From Burkholderiales bacterium (GTDB lineage Bacteria; Pseudomonadota; Gammaproteobacteria; Burkholderiales; Usitatibacteraceae), in assembly GCA_025350945.1 (NCBI GenBank), contig JANXWW010000221.1, positions 1 to 19,949 of the forward strand: 19,949 nucleotides of DNA, written 5' to 3'. The position numbers were made by a program, and so were the translations under genes. The notes under the pieces are model-generated. The model was not told the DNA's origin and did no database searches. It saw nothing but the letters and a program-made list of their open reading frames with translations. Of this stretch, positions 6,230-14,246 are shown one piece after another (position 1 is the stretch's first letter; each line of letters starts with the position of its first letter).

Positions 6230-7711
6230 CTACCATTTGCAGCCATCCTGCTTAATCGCATCGCGCACCAGCGGAATCACGGCGGCCAATCCCATATCCG
6301 AATAAGCTTCTTTGCAATCGGGCCGCTTGAGCGCCTTGTCAAAAATTTTGGTGATGTCAGATTTCACGGCCGCTTTTGGCGCGGTGGGGAATGGCAACAG
6401 CGTTCGCGGCCCCGATCTTTCGTTGCGTGATTCATTGCCGCCCTCACGCGCGCTCTTGCGGGCGGCGTCGAGATCAAGACTTTTAGTGGGTGCAGGTGAC
6501 GCATCACGGCGCGGGCCGAAAATATCATCGTTGGATTTTGTTGGCGATGGCGCGGGCGAGCCTGGTGTTGCAGATCCGGGCGCACGCTCGGTTACAGGTG
6601 CGTTGGTGGTGGATGGCACCGTAGATGATGGCGCGGCGGTGGAAGTAGATGCAGGCTGCGCGGGTATCGCGTTCGGATTAACGGCTGACGGCGACGCGAT
6701 GGTTGGTGCAGACGCTGCCACTGGCGCAGCGGTGGGCGTAATTGTGGGTGCAAGGTATGGCACAAATTCACGCTCAGTTTTCGGTGCGGCTGTTGGCGCG
6801 ATGTTGGCGATGGGCGGTGGCACAACCAGTGGTTCGCGTACTTCGATATTGGCGGGTGCTGCGAATTCGCGCTCCATTTTCGGCGCGGCAATGGTCGGCA
6901 AGTCAAGCGGCGTGACCGGTGGCAGTGCAAGTGGCGCGATGGGCGCGGCAGGCGCTATCGGCGTGATCGATGATGGCAATGTGGGTGGCAATGTGGGCGG
7001 CAATGTGGGTGGCAAAACCGGCGGCAAAACGGGTGGCACATAAGGTGTAAATTCACGGCTCACCCTCGGTGCCGCGTTTAATTCAATCGGTTTCGGCATA
7101 TTGAGTGGCTGCGCACGAGGCAATGGTGGCAGCGGATCAATGGGCGGCAGCGCTTCAGCGACGGGTTTCACTTCGACAGCGGCTTTGGGGACAGCTTCAG
7201 AGGGCGGAATCACGAATTCAGTAACCGGTTTAACTACCGGTTTGGAAAGCGTCGGCAACGCATCCGGCACCGTGATTTTGTCGGGCACGATGGTTGGCGT
7301 GGGCGCTACAGCTGTGGATTGGGGCGCAGGTTCAACCGTTTTGGTCGCCTCACTGTTTTCAGCAGGCAATGCGGATGGCGCAGACGGCTTGAGCGGTTCA
7401 ATTCGTGCAGGTTGCGGCGTGCCTGGGCTGGCGCTGCTTTTTATCGATGGTGATGCGGGCGCATTATTGGTTACGCTGGCCTGCAACGATGCGCTGAAGC
7501 CCCCCAGCATTTGCGACGCGCGGCTCGGTCCGCCACCGGTTGAATCGCCGAACAAAACAATCAACAAAACATGCAACAGCATCGACAAAATAACAAACTT
7601 GCCAACCTCAACGCGCTCGCGCGGTGGATCGGCCAGCGGCGATGTTGCATATCGACGCAACGGATGCAAAATCTGGAACGGCTGAGAACCGTTGGGCGCG
7701 GCGGAAGACAC
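6230..7711 (-). CDS. TonB/TolA-like proline-rich inner-membrane-anchored protein
   Basis: About 493 residues from GTG 7711. Layout: a short cytoplasmic head of about 36 residues with basic residues, one membrane helix (KFVILSMLLHVLLIVLFG, residues about 38-55), then about 390 residues of Pro/Ala/Thr-rich low-complexity linker. A small C-terminal domain follows (DITKIFDKALKRPDCKEAY to DGCKW), whose two cysteines could form a disulfide. This is the architecture of TonB, TolA and other periplasm-spanning energy or anchoring proteins, but the TonB C-terminal domain is not recognisable, so the partner is unknown. Tandem LPPT/VLPP repeats lie mid-linker. GTG 7711 is chosen because GAGGA sits 5 bases upstream; a TTG at 7723 is the longer option. 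It is last in a probable operon with the PilZ-like and TPR genes, after a 94-bp gap. Confidence 0.72.
   Translation of the reverse strand: MSSAAPNGSQPFQILHPLRRYATSPLADPPRERVEVGKFVILSMLLHVLLIVLFGDSTGGGPSRASQMLGGFSASLQASVTNNAPASPSIKSSASPGTPQPARIEPLKPSAPSALPAENSEATKTVEPAPQSTAVAPTPTIVPDKITVPDALPTLSKPVVKPVTEFVIPPSEAVPKAAVEVKPVAEALPPIDPLPPLPRAQPLNMPKPIELNAAPRVSREFTPYVPPVLPPVLPPTLPPTLPPTLPSSITPIAPAAPIAPLALPPVTPLDLPTIAAPKMEREFAAPANIEVREPLVVPPPIANIAPTAAPKTEREFVPYLAPTITPTAAPVAASAPTIASPSAVNPNAIPAQPASTSTAAPSSTVPSTTNAPVTERAPGSATPGSPAPSPTKSNDDIFGPRRDASPAPTKSLDLDAARKSAREGGNESRNERSGPRTLLPFPTAPKAAVKSDITKIFDKALKRPDCKEAYSDMGLAAVIPLVRDAIKQDGCKW
6975..7046. repeat. 12-bp tandem repeat inside the proline-rich gene
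   Basis: Six consecutive 12-bp units start at 6975, 6987, 6999, 7011, 7023 and 7035. The first three are GGCAATGTGGGT-type, the next two GGCAAAAC[C/G]GG[C/T] and the last a diverged GGCACATAAGGT. Read on the minus strand they encode a four-residue period of the VLPP/TLPP type. The unit keeps the reading frame, so copy-number change would lengthen or shorten the linker by four residues at a time. Confidence 0.85.
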
Positions 7712-7805
7712 GTCAATCCTCAATCAGCCGCAACAACGATATAAACAAAACGGCGCCCGCACTTGATTGAGTAAACATGCGGTCACCGTGGCGCGTGGCG
7801 GTCGC

Positions 7806-9410
7806 CTAGCGCGCTTCCAGCACGTTCGCTGCGGCCATTTTCCAGCCCGGGCCTGAATAACGAACGCGACCCAAACGAATATGAAAATGACCCGACGCAA
7901 TCGTGACCGCCACTACCTGACGCGCACGATAAGTTGCATCGCTGACGATGATCGAATCGGCGAATCCATGTACGGGCGAGCCCGCCACAAATATGCCATT
8001 CGCGGTTTGTCTGACGGGGCGATCGGTGACCAGCTCCAGCGTTGCGCGCAGCGGCACTTTGGTCAGCACCTTGATGCCGACGGTGGTGGAATAGTCGTTA
8101 CGCTGGTTCACTTTGCGCACCACAATGCCAAGCACCCAGGGCCTGCCATCGTCGATGCGCACGGCAACCAATTCATCAACCTCTACCTTCGCGGCGTCAT
8201 CGCTGCTCATCTCCAGCCCCATGCCTGCGTCGCTGATGTCGAGCAACTGCACGGGGCTGCGCATGAAGTCGTTGGTTCTGGCGGCATCAGCATCGGCAAG
8301 GGCTGCCAAACGCAACGTGGCGGGCGCGAAATATCCACCCGTGCGCGCGCCGCTGATTGATGAAGCGTTTCCACTGGCAGCACTAGATCCAGCGCTGGTG
8401 GTGATGGCTGATTGCTTGATTAAGGCGCGATCATAAATTTCGGCGAAACCGAAAAAAACGCTGACGCGCGATTTTTGCCCGATAGGAAAACGTTTACTCT
8501 TTTGCGCTGCGGCATGCTCAATCAGATTGAGCTCGCGCTCGACAAAATCCATTACCGCAACATGCTCTTCCATACGAAACGATTGCGCAATTCCCCAGCC
8601 GGGGAAAATAATGCCCTGATGAAAATAATCTATCGCGCGCTCAAGCTGCCGACGCAGCGGCTTTAACGCCAGATAAAAATCGGCGCGCTCGCCGGTCACG
8701 GGGCGCGTCAAGCCGCGCGCCGAATTTTGTGTATCAATACACAGCGTGGCACCGCGCGCGACGGGCTCGATAGTCAGCCATAGCGCGCCCATCCAGGCGA
8801 TGAGCCAGGTATCGAGAATTTCGAGTCGGCGTGGCCCCAGATTGCCGCTCGCAAAACGTTCCAGCAGCAGCGCGCGCACATAAAGCGCCTCAATCGTGGC
8901 CTCGATAAATCGCCGCTCTACGGTCACCGTCTGCACGGCAGCGTCGATGTCGGCTTCACGTGCGGAGCGAAATAATTGATGCAGTCTGCCCGGCGTGGCC
9001 GCATCGGGACGATGGCCGGAAATTTTCCGCCATTTGCTGGCGTGACCAATCAGTAAAATCGCCAGCGCCCACGCGGGTGCGCGCAGATGCCTACCGGCTG
9101 ACGCCTCGTTCAACCCGGTGGGCACGATCTCGCGGGCAATGCGCGCCATGTGTTCGTAGCGTTCCGTTATCCAAGCACACACCGCGCGGTCACCATCGGT
9201 CTGCGTTAAGCCGCCCTGCAAATAGCGCTCGCGATCAGCGCGTGAAAATTCCTCGAAATCGCGTAACGCACGGGCCAGAATCGTCACGCATTCCAGCGTT
9301 TGCCGCTTGTCCATTTCGCGTTCTAGCGCGAAATGCTTATCACCCAAACTGCGGTGCGCCTTGGTGAATTGCAGCCCGGCTTGCTTGGGGTCTGAAGGGG
9401 TCAGTTCCAT
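7806..9410 (-). CDS. PilZ-like domain protein with large N-terminal helical region
   Basis: About 534 residues from ATG 9410. Residues 1-300 are mostly helical with no domain I can name (ALRDFEEFSRADRERYL near 50; DTWLIAWMGALWLTIEPVARG near 200). A serine/alanine-rich linker (about 335-355) leads to a C-terminal beta-rich region containing LLDISDAGMGLEM (D391). This fits the D.S..G half of the PilZ motif, followed by VAVRIDDGRPWVLGIVVRKV and TTVGIKVL, typical PilZ barrel strands. The preceding arginine pair of c-di-GMP-binding PilZ domains is not clear, so nucleotide binding is uncertain. A TTG at 9422 is an alternative start; neither start has a good ribosome binding site. The gene follows the TPR gene by about 19 bp, so the two are very likely cotranscribed. 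A role in surface structures or motility is inferred from domain and neighbour only. Confidence 0.68.
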   Translation of the reverse strand: MELTPSDPKQAGLQFTKAHRSLGDKHFALEREMDKRQTLECVTILARALRDFEEFSRADRERYLQGGLTQTDGDRAVCAWITERYEHMARIAREIVPTGLNEASAGRHLRAPAWALAILLIGHASKWRKISGHRPDAATPGRLHQLFRSAREADIDAAVQTVTVERRFIEATIEALYVRALLLERFASGNLGPRRLEILDTWLIAWMGALWLTIEPVARGATLCIDTQNSARGLTRPVTGERADFYLALKPLRRQLERAIDYFHQGIIFPGWGIAQSFRMEEHVAVMDFVERELNLIEHAAAQKSKRFPIGQKSRVSVFFGFAEIYDRALIKQSAITTSAGSSAASGNASSISGARTGGYFAPATLRLAALADADAARTNDFMRSPVQLLDISDAGMGLEMSSDDAAKVEVDELVAVRIDDGRPWVLGIVVRKVNQRNDYSTTVGIKVLTKVPLRATLELVTDRPVRQTANGIFVAGSPVHGFADSIIVSDATYRARQVVAVTIASGHFHIRLGRVRYSGPGWKMAAANVLEAR

Positions 9411-9429
9411 AGATAGAGGCAAATTAAAC

Positions 9430-10047
9430 TCAAGAATTCAGCAGCTGAGTGGGTGGCGGTGTCGTATGAAATGCGATGGCATTGACCAACGCTGCATGCA
9501 ACTGGCGCTGCCCTGCTTCGTTTCGCTCGGCGCTATCCGGCGTGCTCCAGTTCGGCAACATTGTGGGTTCACCTGCGTTCGCATAACGCGGATCATTGGG
9601 TGCCAGTTCAATACCCATCACGTCAATAATTTTATTATTTTCCGCTATTTCTTTTTCGTCGTCTGACGCATTTTGCATATCGAAAGAAACAGCGGTCACA
9701 AACCGTCTTTTGAATTCATCTGCAAGATCGTTGAATTGATTTGTATCTTCGTTTAAAAAAGCGAGCTCCAGCAAAAATAACCACACGCGCCGTTGCTTTG
9801 GCTCTTCTTCCAGCGCCAGATGCAAAAGCTCAATCGCCAATCGCGGCTGGTCATCGTCAAGCAGCTGTCGTGCCCAACGCAATATGTCGCTGGTATGGCG
9901 TAACGCGATACCAGGTTCGGGAAACTGCGCATAGCGTGTCGCGATATAACGGTCGCGCAGGCGGCGCGTGCTGACATCCTGCTGAACCTTGGATACGTCA
10001 AGTACAGCACCCTCACGGGCGGGTAAAAAATCTGAGGTTGGATCCAT
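9430..10047 (-). CDS. TPR-like protein resembling FimV C-terminal region
   Basis: About 205 soluble, acidic residues from ATG 10047. Residues about 55-125 form a helical-hairpin repeat: HTSDILRWARQLLDDDQ then PRLAIELLHLALEEEPKQRRVW and LFLLELAFLNEDTNQFNDLADEFKRRF. This TPR-like pattern, with a final '.F..LA..F..RF' helix, is what is seen in FimV and in small FimV-like proteins of betaproteobacteria. The C-terminus is loop-rich (NDPRYANAGEPTMLPNW) and ends in a helix. No signal peptide or membrane segment is seen. Upstream in-frame ATGs up to 10092 would add up to 15 residues, and neither choice has a strong ribosome binding site (AAAGAAAA before 10047). It is the first gene of the probable three-gene minus-strand operon with the PilZ-like and TonB-like genes and would act as a scaffold or adaptor. 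Confidence 0.62.
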   Translation of the reverse strand: MDPTSDFLPAREGAVLDVSKVQQDVSTRRLRDRYIATRYAQFPEPGIALRHTSDILRWARQLLDDDQPRLAIELLHLALEEEPKQRRVWLFLLELAFLNEDTNQFNDLADEFKRRFVTAVSFDMQNASDDEKEIAENNKIIDVMGIELAPNDPRYANAGEPTMLPNWSTPDSAERNEAGQRQLHAALVNAIAFHTTPPPTQLLNS

Positions 10048-10363
10048 TTTTCTTTGTTTAATTAATCGGTACGAGACTTTAAGCAACATCAATTTATATT
10101 AACCACCGCCAACGCCTCAAGTCTAAGCGAGAAATGGTGTCGTGCCAAATTTTGAAACATGCATTATTCGTTTGTGAAATACAAGCTAGGGCGGGCTTCT
10201 TTGAGCATAAATGCTTCAAAACGCTCGCCAGTAGCGGGGTTTTATCTTTTTCTGTCGGCTGAAGTGCACCGGCCCCGCACCAGCAACAGCACCCGCACCT
10301 GAGTAACATCGCTGTAAAATCCAAAGCTCATTCTTCACGGACAATATTCATAGGGGATTTGTT
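10048..10363. other. Divergent intergenic region with a small hairpin
   Basis: This 316-bp region separates the minus-strand TPR operon from the plus-strand GlpQ-type gene and should hold both promoters. No sigma-70 promoter stands out on either strand; a TAAAAT lies at 10315-10320 for the plus strand. AAAACGCTCGC CAGTA GCGGGGTTTT at 10219-10244 can fold into a stem of about 10 bp with one bulge, followed by a T-rich run, and its core resembles 2140-2156. The GlpQ-type gene has a good ribosome binding site (AGGGGAT, 10352-10358). I see no credible gene here. Confidence 0.5.
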
Positions 10364-11624
10364 ATGAATATTTATCGTCATATACAAACTGCATTTGTTT
10401 TTGCAGGGTGTGTGGCGACTGCCATTGCGCCAACTGATGCCGCTGCAGCCAGTAAAACATTGAGTGGCAACGCGCCCATTATTATCGGTCATCGCGGTGG
10501 CGGCAGCGGCTATTTGCCTGAGCACACGCTTGAAGCTTACGCGCTCGGTATTGAGCTTGGCGCAGACTTTGTGGAGCCTGATTTGGTCGCGACCAACTAC
10601 GACAGACTGGTCGCGCGTCATGAGCCGAACATGATCAACACCACCAACGTCAAAGATCTGCCGCAATTCGCCAGCCGCAAACGTAGCGCGGTGATTGATG
10701 GCGCGACTGAAGAAGGTTTTTTCGCGAGCGATTTTACGTTGGCCGAGATCAAAACCATTCGCGCTGTCCAGCCGCTGGCAGAACGCGATCAGCGTTTTAA
10801 TGGTCAATTTGAAATTCCCACGTTGAAGAAGTCATTGAATTTGTCAAGCGAAAATCACGGGAAAAAGGTCGCACCATCGGCATTTACCCAGAAACAAAAC
10901 ATCCAACGTATCACCAAAAACTGGGGTTAGCACTTGAGGACAGATTGGTGGATGCGCTGAAACGTGCGGGCTGGAATCGCCGTAGCGCGCCGGTTTTTAT
11001 TCAATCATTCGAGACCGCGAATCTGAAATATCTGCGCAGCCGCACACCGGTGAAGCTGGTGCAGTTGTCGACGCGGATGATGTCAATCTGGACGGCTCAT
11101 TAGCCTTCAATGCACCTTACGATAAACCGTACGACTGGGTGGTGTCAGGCCGTGCAGGTCTATTCAAAGATTTACTGAAGCCCGCCGGATTAGCGGAAGT
11201 CAAAACTTACGCGGATGGCATTGGCCCGTGGAAACCTTATCTGCAAAGCTCAGCCGGCACAGACGCAAATAAAGACGGCAAGGCAGACGACATCAACGGC
11301 GATGGTTTGGTCAATGAAGCTGATCGCAAATTGCTGCCGCCTACCGACATTATTGCGAACGCGCATCGGCTTGGCCTAGTCGTGCATCCTTACACATTTC
11401 GCAACGAACAACGTCAATTGGCATCTGACGACAAAGGGAATCCGGTCAACGAATATTTGCGTTTTTATGAACTGGGCGTTGATGGATTATTTTCTGATTT
11501 CGCTGACACCGCGTTCGCCGCGCGCACCATGTTTTTGCTCGCGAATGACAAAAGCTATGCTGCCTGTTTAGTGGGCGAATATGGCCGCTGGAATCGAAAT
11601 TGCCGGATTAATGATGACGACTGA
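10364..11624 (+). pseudogene. glpQ: Glycerophosphodiester phosphodiesterase (GlpQ type), interrupted by two frameshifts
   Basis: Three frames in succession encode one protein of about 420 residues. Part 1 (10364 to about 10825) has a signal peptide (MNIYRHIQTAFVFAGCVATA...DAAAA), GHRGGGSGYLPEHT (H43, E53), FVEPDL (E71, D73) and ARHEP (H86), the GDPD active-site set. Part 2 (about 10825-11067) continues EEVIEFVKRKSREKGRTIG, then PETKHPTYH and FIQSFETANLKYL. Part 3 (about 11067-11624) holds VDADDVNLDGS to the stop. Adding one G at about 10825 (TTGAAG to TTGGAAG) and one at about 11067 (TTGTCGAC to TTGGTCGAC) restores the full frame. A calcium-loop-like insert lies in part 3. GlpQ hydrolyses glycerophosphodiesters in the periplasm. 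All motifs are intact, so the breaks are recent or are sequencing errors. The start has AGGGGAT upstream. Confidence 0.88.
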
Positions 11625-11666
11625 TTTACCGGATTCGATTTTGTAGCGCGACGCTATAACGTTTAT

Positions 11667-11702
11667 ATAAAAGAGGGACGGCGATTACCGTCCCTCTTTT
11701 AT
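11667..11702. terminator. Strong intrinsic terminator after the GlpQ-type gene
   Basis: A perfect 15-bp stem (ATAAAAGAGGGACGG with CCGTCCCTCTTTTAT) closes a 6-base loop CGATTA. The A/T ends make it usable in both directions, with CTCTTTTAT as the plus-strand run. It lies 43 bp after the GlpQ stop and separates that gene from the HiPIP gene. Confidence 0.9.
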
Positions 11703-11923
11703 GACGAAAATTCGTCGCCGTCATTGACTCGTCTTCATATCATGAACGTTTCACCCACGACTCAAAAGTGGCACATCAAATCCACAAGTGATAACCTTAA
11801 CATGTTTGTTTATTGGCAGATGATCAAACACACATCAAATGCCCAACAGCAAAGCGTTTTAGTAAAAGCAAATTTTTTGAGCCAGGATATGTTTCCCAGC
11901 CAACCCACAACCTAGGAATTGCC

Positions 11924-12358
11924 ATGACCACACGTCGTCAGTTTATTCAGATTGTTCCAATAGCAGGTGCCGCATTTGTTGTCGGCTGTTCGGACAAAGC
12001 AGCCGAAGCACCAAAACCGGTGGCATCAGCAGCGCCAGACACGCCACCACCCGCACCTGCACCAGTCGCCGCCGCGCCATCACCCGTCGCCTCGCCTGCG
12101 CCATCAACAGCTACCAACTCAAGCGCATTGCCAATGCTCGATGAAAAAGATGCGACCGCCGTCGCGCTGGGTTACGTCCCTAACGCGACCAAAGCAGATG
12201 CGGCCAAATACAAAACCTACACGGCGGGCCAACAATGCAGCGGCTGCCAGCTGTTTCAGGGTCAGGCAGGCGCGGCAGCAGGGCCTTGCAGTTTATTTGC
12301 AGGCAAGCAGGTTAACGCGCAGGGCTGGTGTAGCGCCTTCGCGAAAAAGGCCGCCTGA
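11924..12358 (+). CDS. High-potential iron-sulfur protein (HiPIP) with Tat signal and possible lipobox
   Basis: The 144-residue precursor begins MTTRRQFIQIVPIAGAAFVVGC. Twin arginines R4-R5 with QFIQ fit Tat export, the route needed because HiPIPs fold with their 4Fe-4S cluster before export. VVGC22 could be a lipobox. Residues about 23-70 are a Pro/Ala-rich flexible tether. The HiPIP domain follows from about 70: LGYVPNATKAD, YKTYTAGQQCSGC (C105, C108), AAGPCSLFAGKQV (C122) and NAQGWCSAF (C136), the four cluster ligands with 13 residues between the last pairs. HiPIPs are soluble periplasmic electron carriers between the bc1-type complex and oxidases or reaction centres. The long tether and lipid-type cysteine would make this one membrane-attached. 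AGGA before the ATG decides the start; the same frame runs back to 11813 without a ribosome binding site. Terminators bound it on both sides. Confidence 0.92.
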   Translation: MTTRRQFIQIVPIAGAAFVVGCSDKAAEAPKPVASAAPDTPPPAPAPVAAAPSPVASPAPSTATNSSALPMLDEKDATAVALGYVPNATKADAAKYKTYTAGQQCSGCQLFQGQAGAAAGPCSLFAGKQVNAQGWCSAFAKKAA

Positions 12359-12416
12359 TTATTTGATTCGCACTTGTTCAATCATCGCGAGCTAATCGCT
12401 TCGCGGTTGGTATTGA

Positions 12417-12452
12417 AAAAAAAGCCCCTGATTATCGTCAGGGGCTTTTTTT
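12417..12452. terminator. Bidirectional intrinsic terminator between HiPIP and the giant repeat gene
   Basis: AAAAAAAGCCCCTGA (12417-12431) pairs perfectly with TCAGGGGCTTTTTTT (12438-12452) around the loop TTATCG. The plus strand ends in seven Ts and the minus strand in at least seven Ts, so it serves both the HiPIP gene and the convergent giant gene, whose stop codon lies 21 bp away. Confidence 0.93.
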
Positions 12453-12473
12453 ACATCTGCCGGGATTTTAAAA

Positions 12474-14246
12474 TTACTGCACGCTCACGCGGAACGTCAC
12501 CGTGCCCGTCTGCATTGCGCTCAGCGAACCGTTTAGCGTCCACACCACATTGCCCGATGCGCCGACTGTTGGTGCGGTGAAGTTGCAACTCGTTAATGCA
12601 GCAGGCAATGGCGTATTGCAGGCTGCTGACACGAACGTGGTGAACACCGGCGTGGTGTCGGTCACCACAATCATCGACACAGGTGCCGTCGCGGTGTTGG
12701 TGTAGGTCACGACATATTCAAGAACATCGCCCGGTTTTGCGGTGTTATTAGTGCCTGCCGCGCCGCCCTGCGTAATATTGCGCACCGATTTGGTCAACGT
12801 GAGGCCGCCATTCAACACGACCGTGGTCACGTCCTGGCGGGTGTAGTTGATGATTGGCCCTGCGCCCGGCGTGAAGGTCGCCGTGGTGGTCAATACATCC
12901 TGCGCATTGAACGGTGCGGCGGCAGGAATATCGTTTCTCACGATAATACAAACCTGATCGCCCGGATTCACTGTGATTAGGCCCGTGAGCGGTGTTGTTG
13001 CTTCTGCACCGTCAAGCGTGCCGTTGCAATTCAAATCGCGGAAAATGGTGGTGACCCAGCCAGCGATATTTGGATTCGGCGCTTGTGTCGTGGCGAACGA
13101 TACTGTGCCCGACGAGCCCGCATTAAATGAGTGTGGATAAAACACACTCGTGCCCGGCAAGCCAGTTTGCGCACCGTCAGTGGTAAATGTGTTCACCGGC
13201 GCATTGCCGACGGGCACCGTCAATAGCGCGCTATTGTTACCGCTGTTGGCAGGCGGCTCGCCGCCACCGCTAACGCTGGCAACGTTGGTTACGCCCGGCA
13301 CAGCCGTGCTGCTGATCGTCACGTTGATCGTGATTGCGGTGCCGGTGGCACCCGCGGCAATCACAGCGCTAGATGTGCAGGTAACAACTTGCGCCGATAC
13401 GCCGCATGTCCAGCCTGTTCCACCAGAGCCAGCTGCAACATACGTGAGGCCTGTGGGCAATGTATCCGTCACGGTCACCGTGCCAGAGGTAGGCGCGGTA
13501 CCCAGCAGGTTATTTGGCGTTAATGTAAAACTTGCGTTCGCGCCAACCGTGAATGTGCTGGTTGAAGTTTTCGTCAGCGCCAGATCTGGTGCAACGGTGG
13601 TAACAGTCAGCGTGGCGTTATCGCACACAGTGGTGTTGGGATTTGGCGCACAGACTTGATAGTTGATGAGACACGTTCCCGTGGCCGGCACGTTATAAGT
13701 CGCAACCCCGGCTGCGCTGACGACAGCTGCGGCGCATGTGGAACCAGGTTGCAAAGTGAATATGGAACCCGTCGGGAATTGGTCGTTGGTCGCCAGATTG
13801 GTGGTAGCGCCAACGCTGCCACTTGGCTTCACATCAACATCATTAACCGCATCGATGATCGTGGTCGTACCGCCCACAGTGGTGCTGTTATTGCCACCGG
13901 CGGTGGCGCCACCATTGCTGTCGTTATCAGCACCCGTGCGCCCCGTCACCACCACGCTAACCGGCCCCGTGTCGGAGCCGCCAATCGTGCCGGGCATCGT
14001 GTAGCTCAAGGTACACGTTAAGGTTCCCCCGTTCAACACAGCGGCGGCAGTGCTGCCCGCGCTCGGCACGCATGCCCCCACGGTCACCGGAATGGTGGCA
14101 CCCAAATTATCCAGCGCGGCGGCAGTACAAGTCGCGTTCGCGGCAGTGTTAGGGCCCGCGTTGGTACATACAATCTGGCCATTCACTGTGGCACCGGGTG
14201 AACTTACCGTCGGCAAGGTGATGGCAGGACTCATATCGCTAACCGC
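12474..14246 (-). other. Mixed C-terminal region of the giant protein
   Basis: Residues 1893-2482 (from 19922) leave the regular array. In order: a DUF11-like unit (ITLPTVSSPGATVNGQIVC to about 2022); a cadherin/Ig-like module (AVNDVDVKPSG to DNATLTVTTV, about 2023-2110) of the kind that ends in VTNDx-type linkers; a canonical DUF11 (2112-2239); a module with FRDLNCNGTLDGAEA, a possible calcium loop, and NPGDQVCIIVRNDIPAAAP (2240-2370); and a last DUF11 (GGLTLTKSVRN onwards). Module boundaries are by eye. Confidence 0.6.

Noticed and set aside
6312..7685. Long plus-strand frames rich in Gly, Ala and Val (6312-7043 and 7101-7685)
   Set aside because: They are the reverse reading of the proline-rich linker; Pro/Ala codons give Gly/Ala/Val codons on the other strand. 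No start signals or domain.
10094..10324. Minus-strand 76-codon Cys/Trp-rich frame
   Set aside because: No family resemblance and no ribosome binding site; composition looks like translated intergenic DNA.
11724..11915. 63-codon frame before the HiPIP gene
   Set aside because: Low-complexity polar sequence with no ribosome binding site or motif; it ends just before the HiPIP start and is more likely leader DNA.
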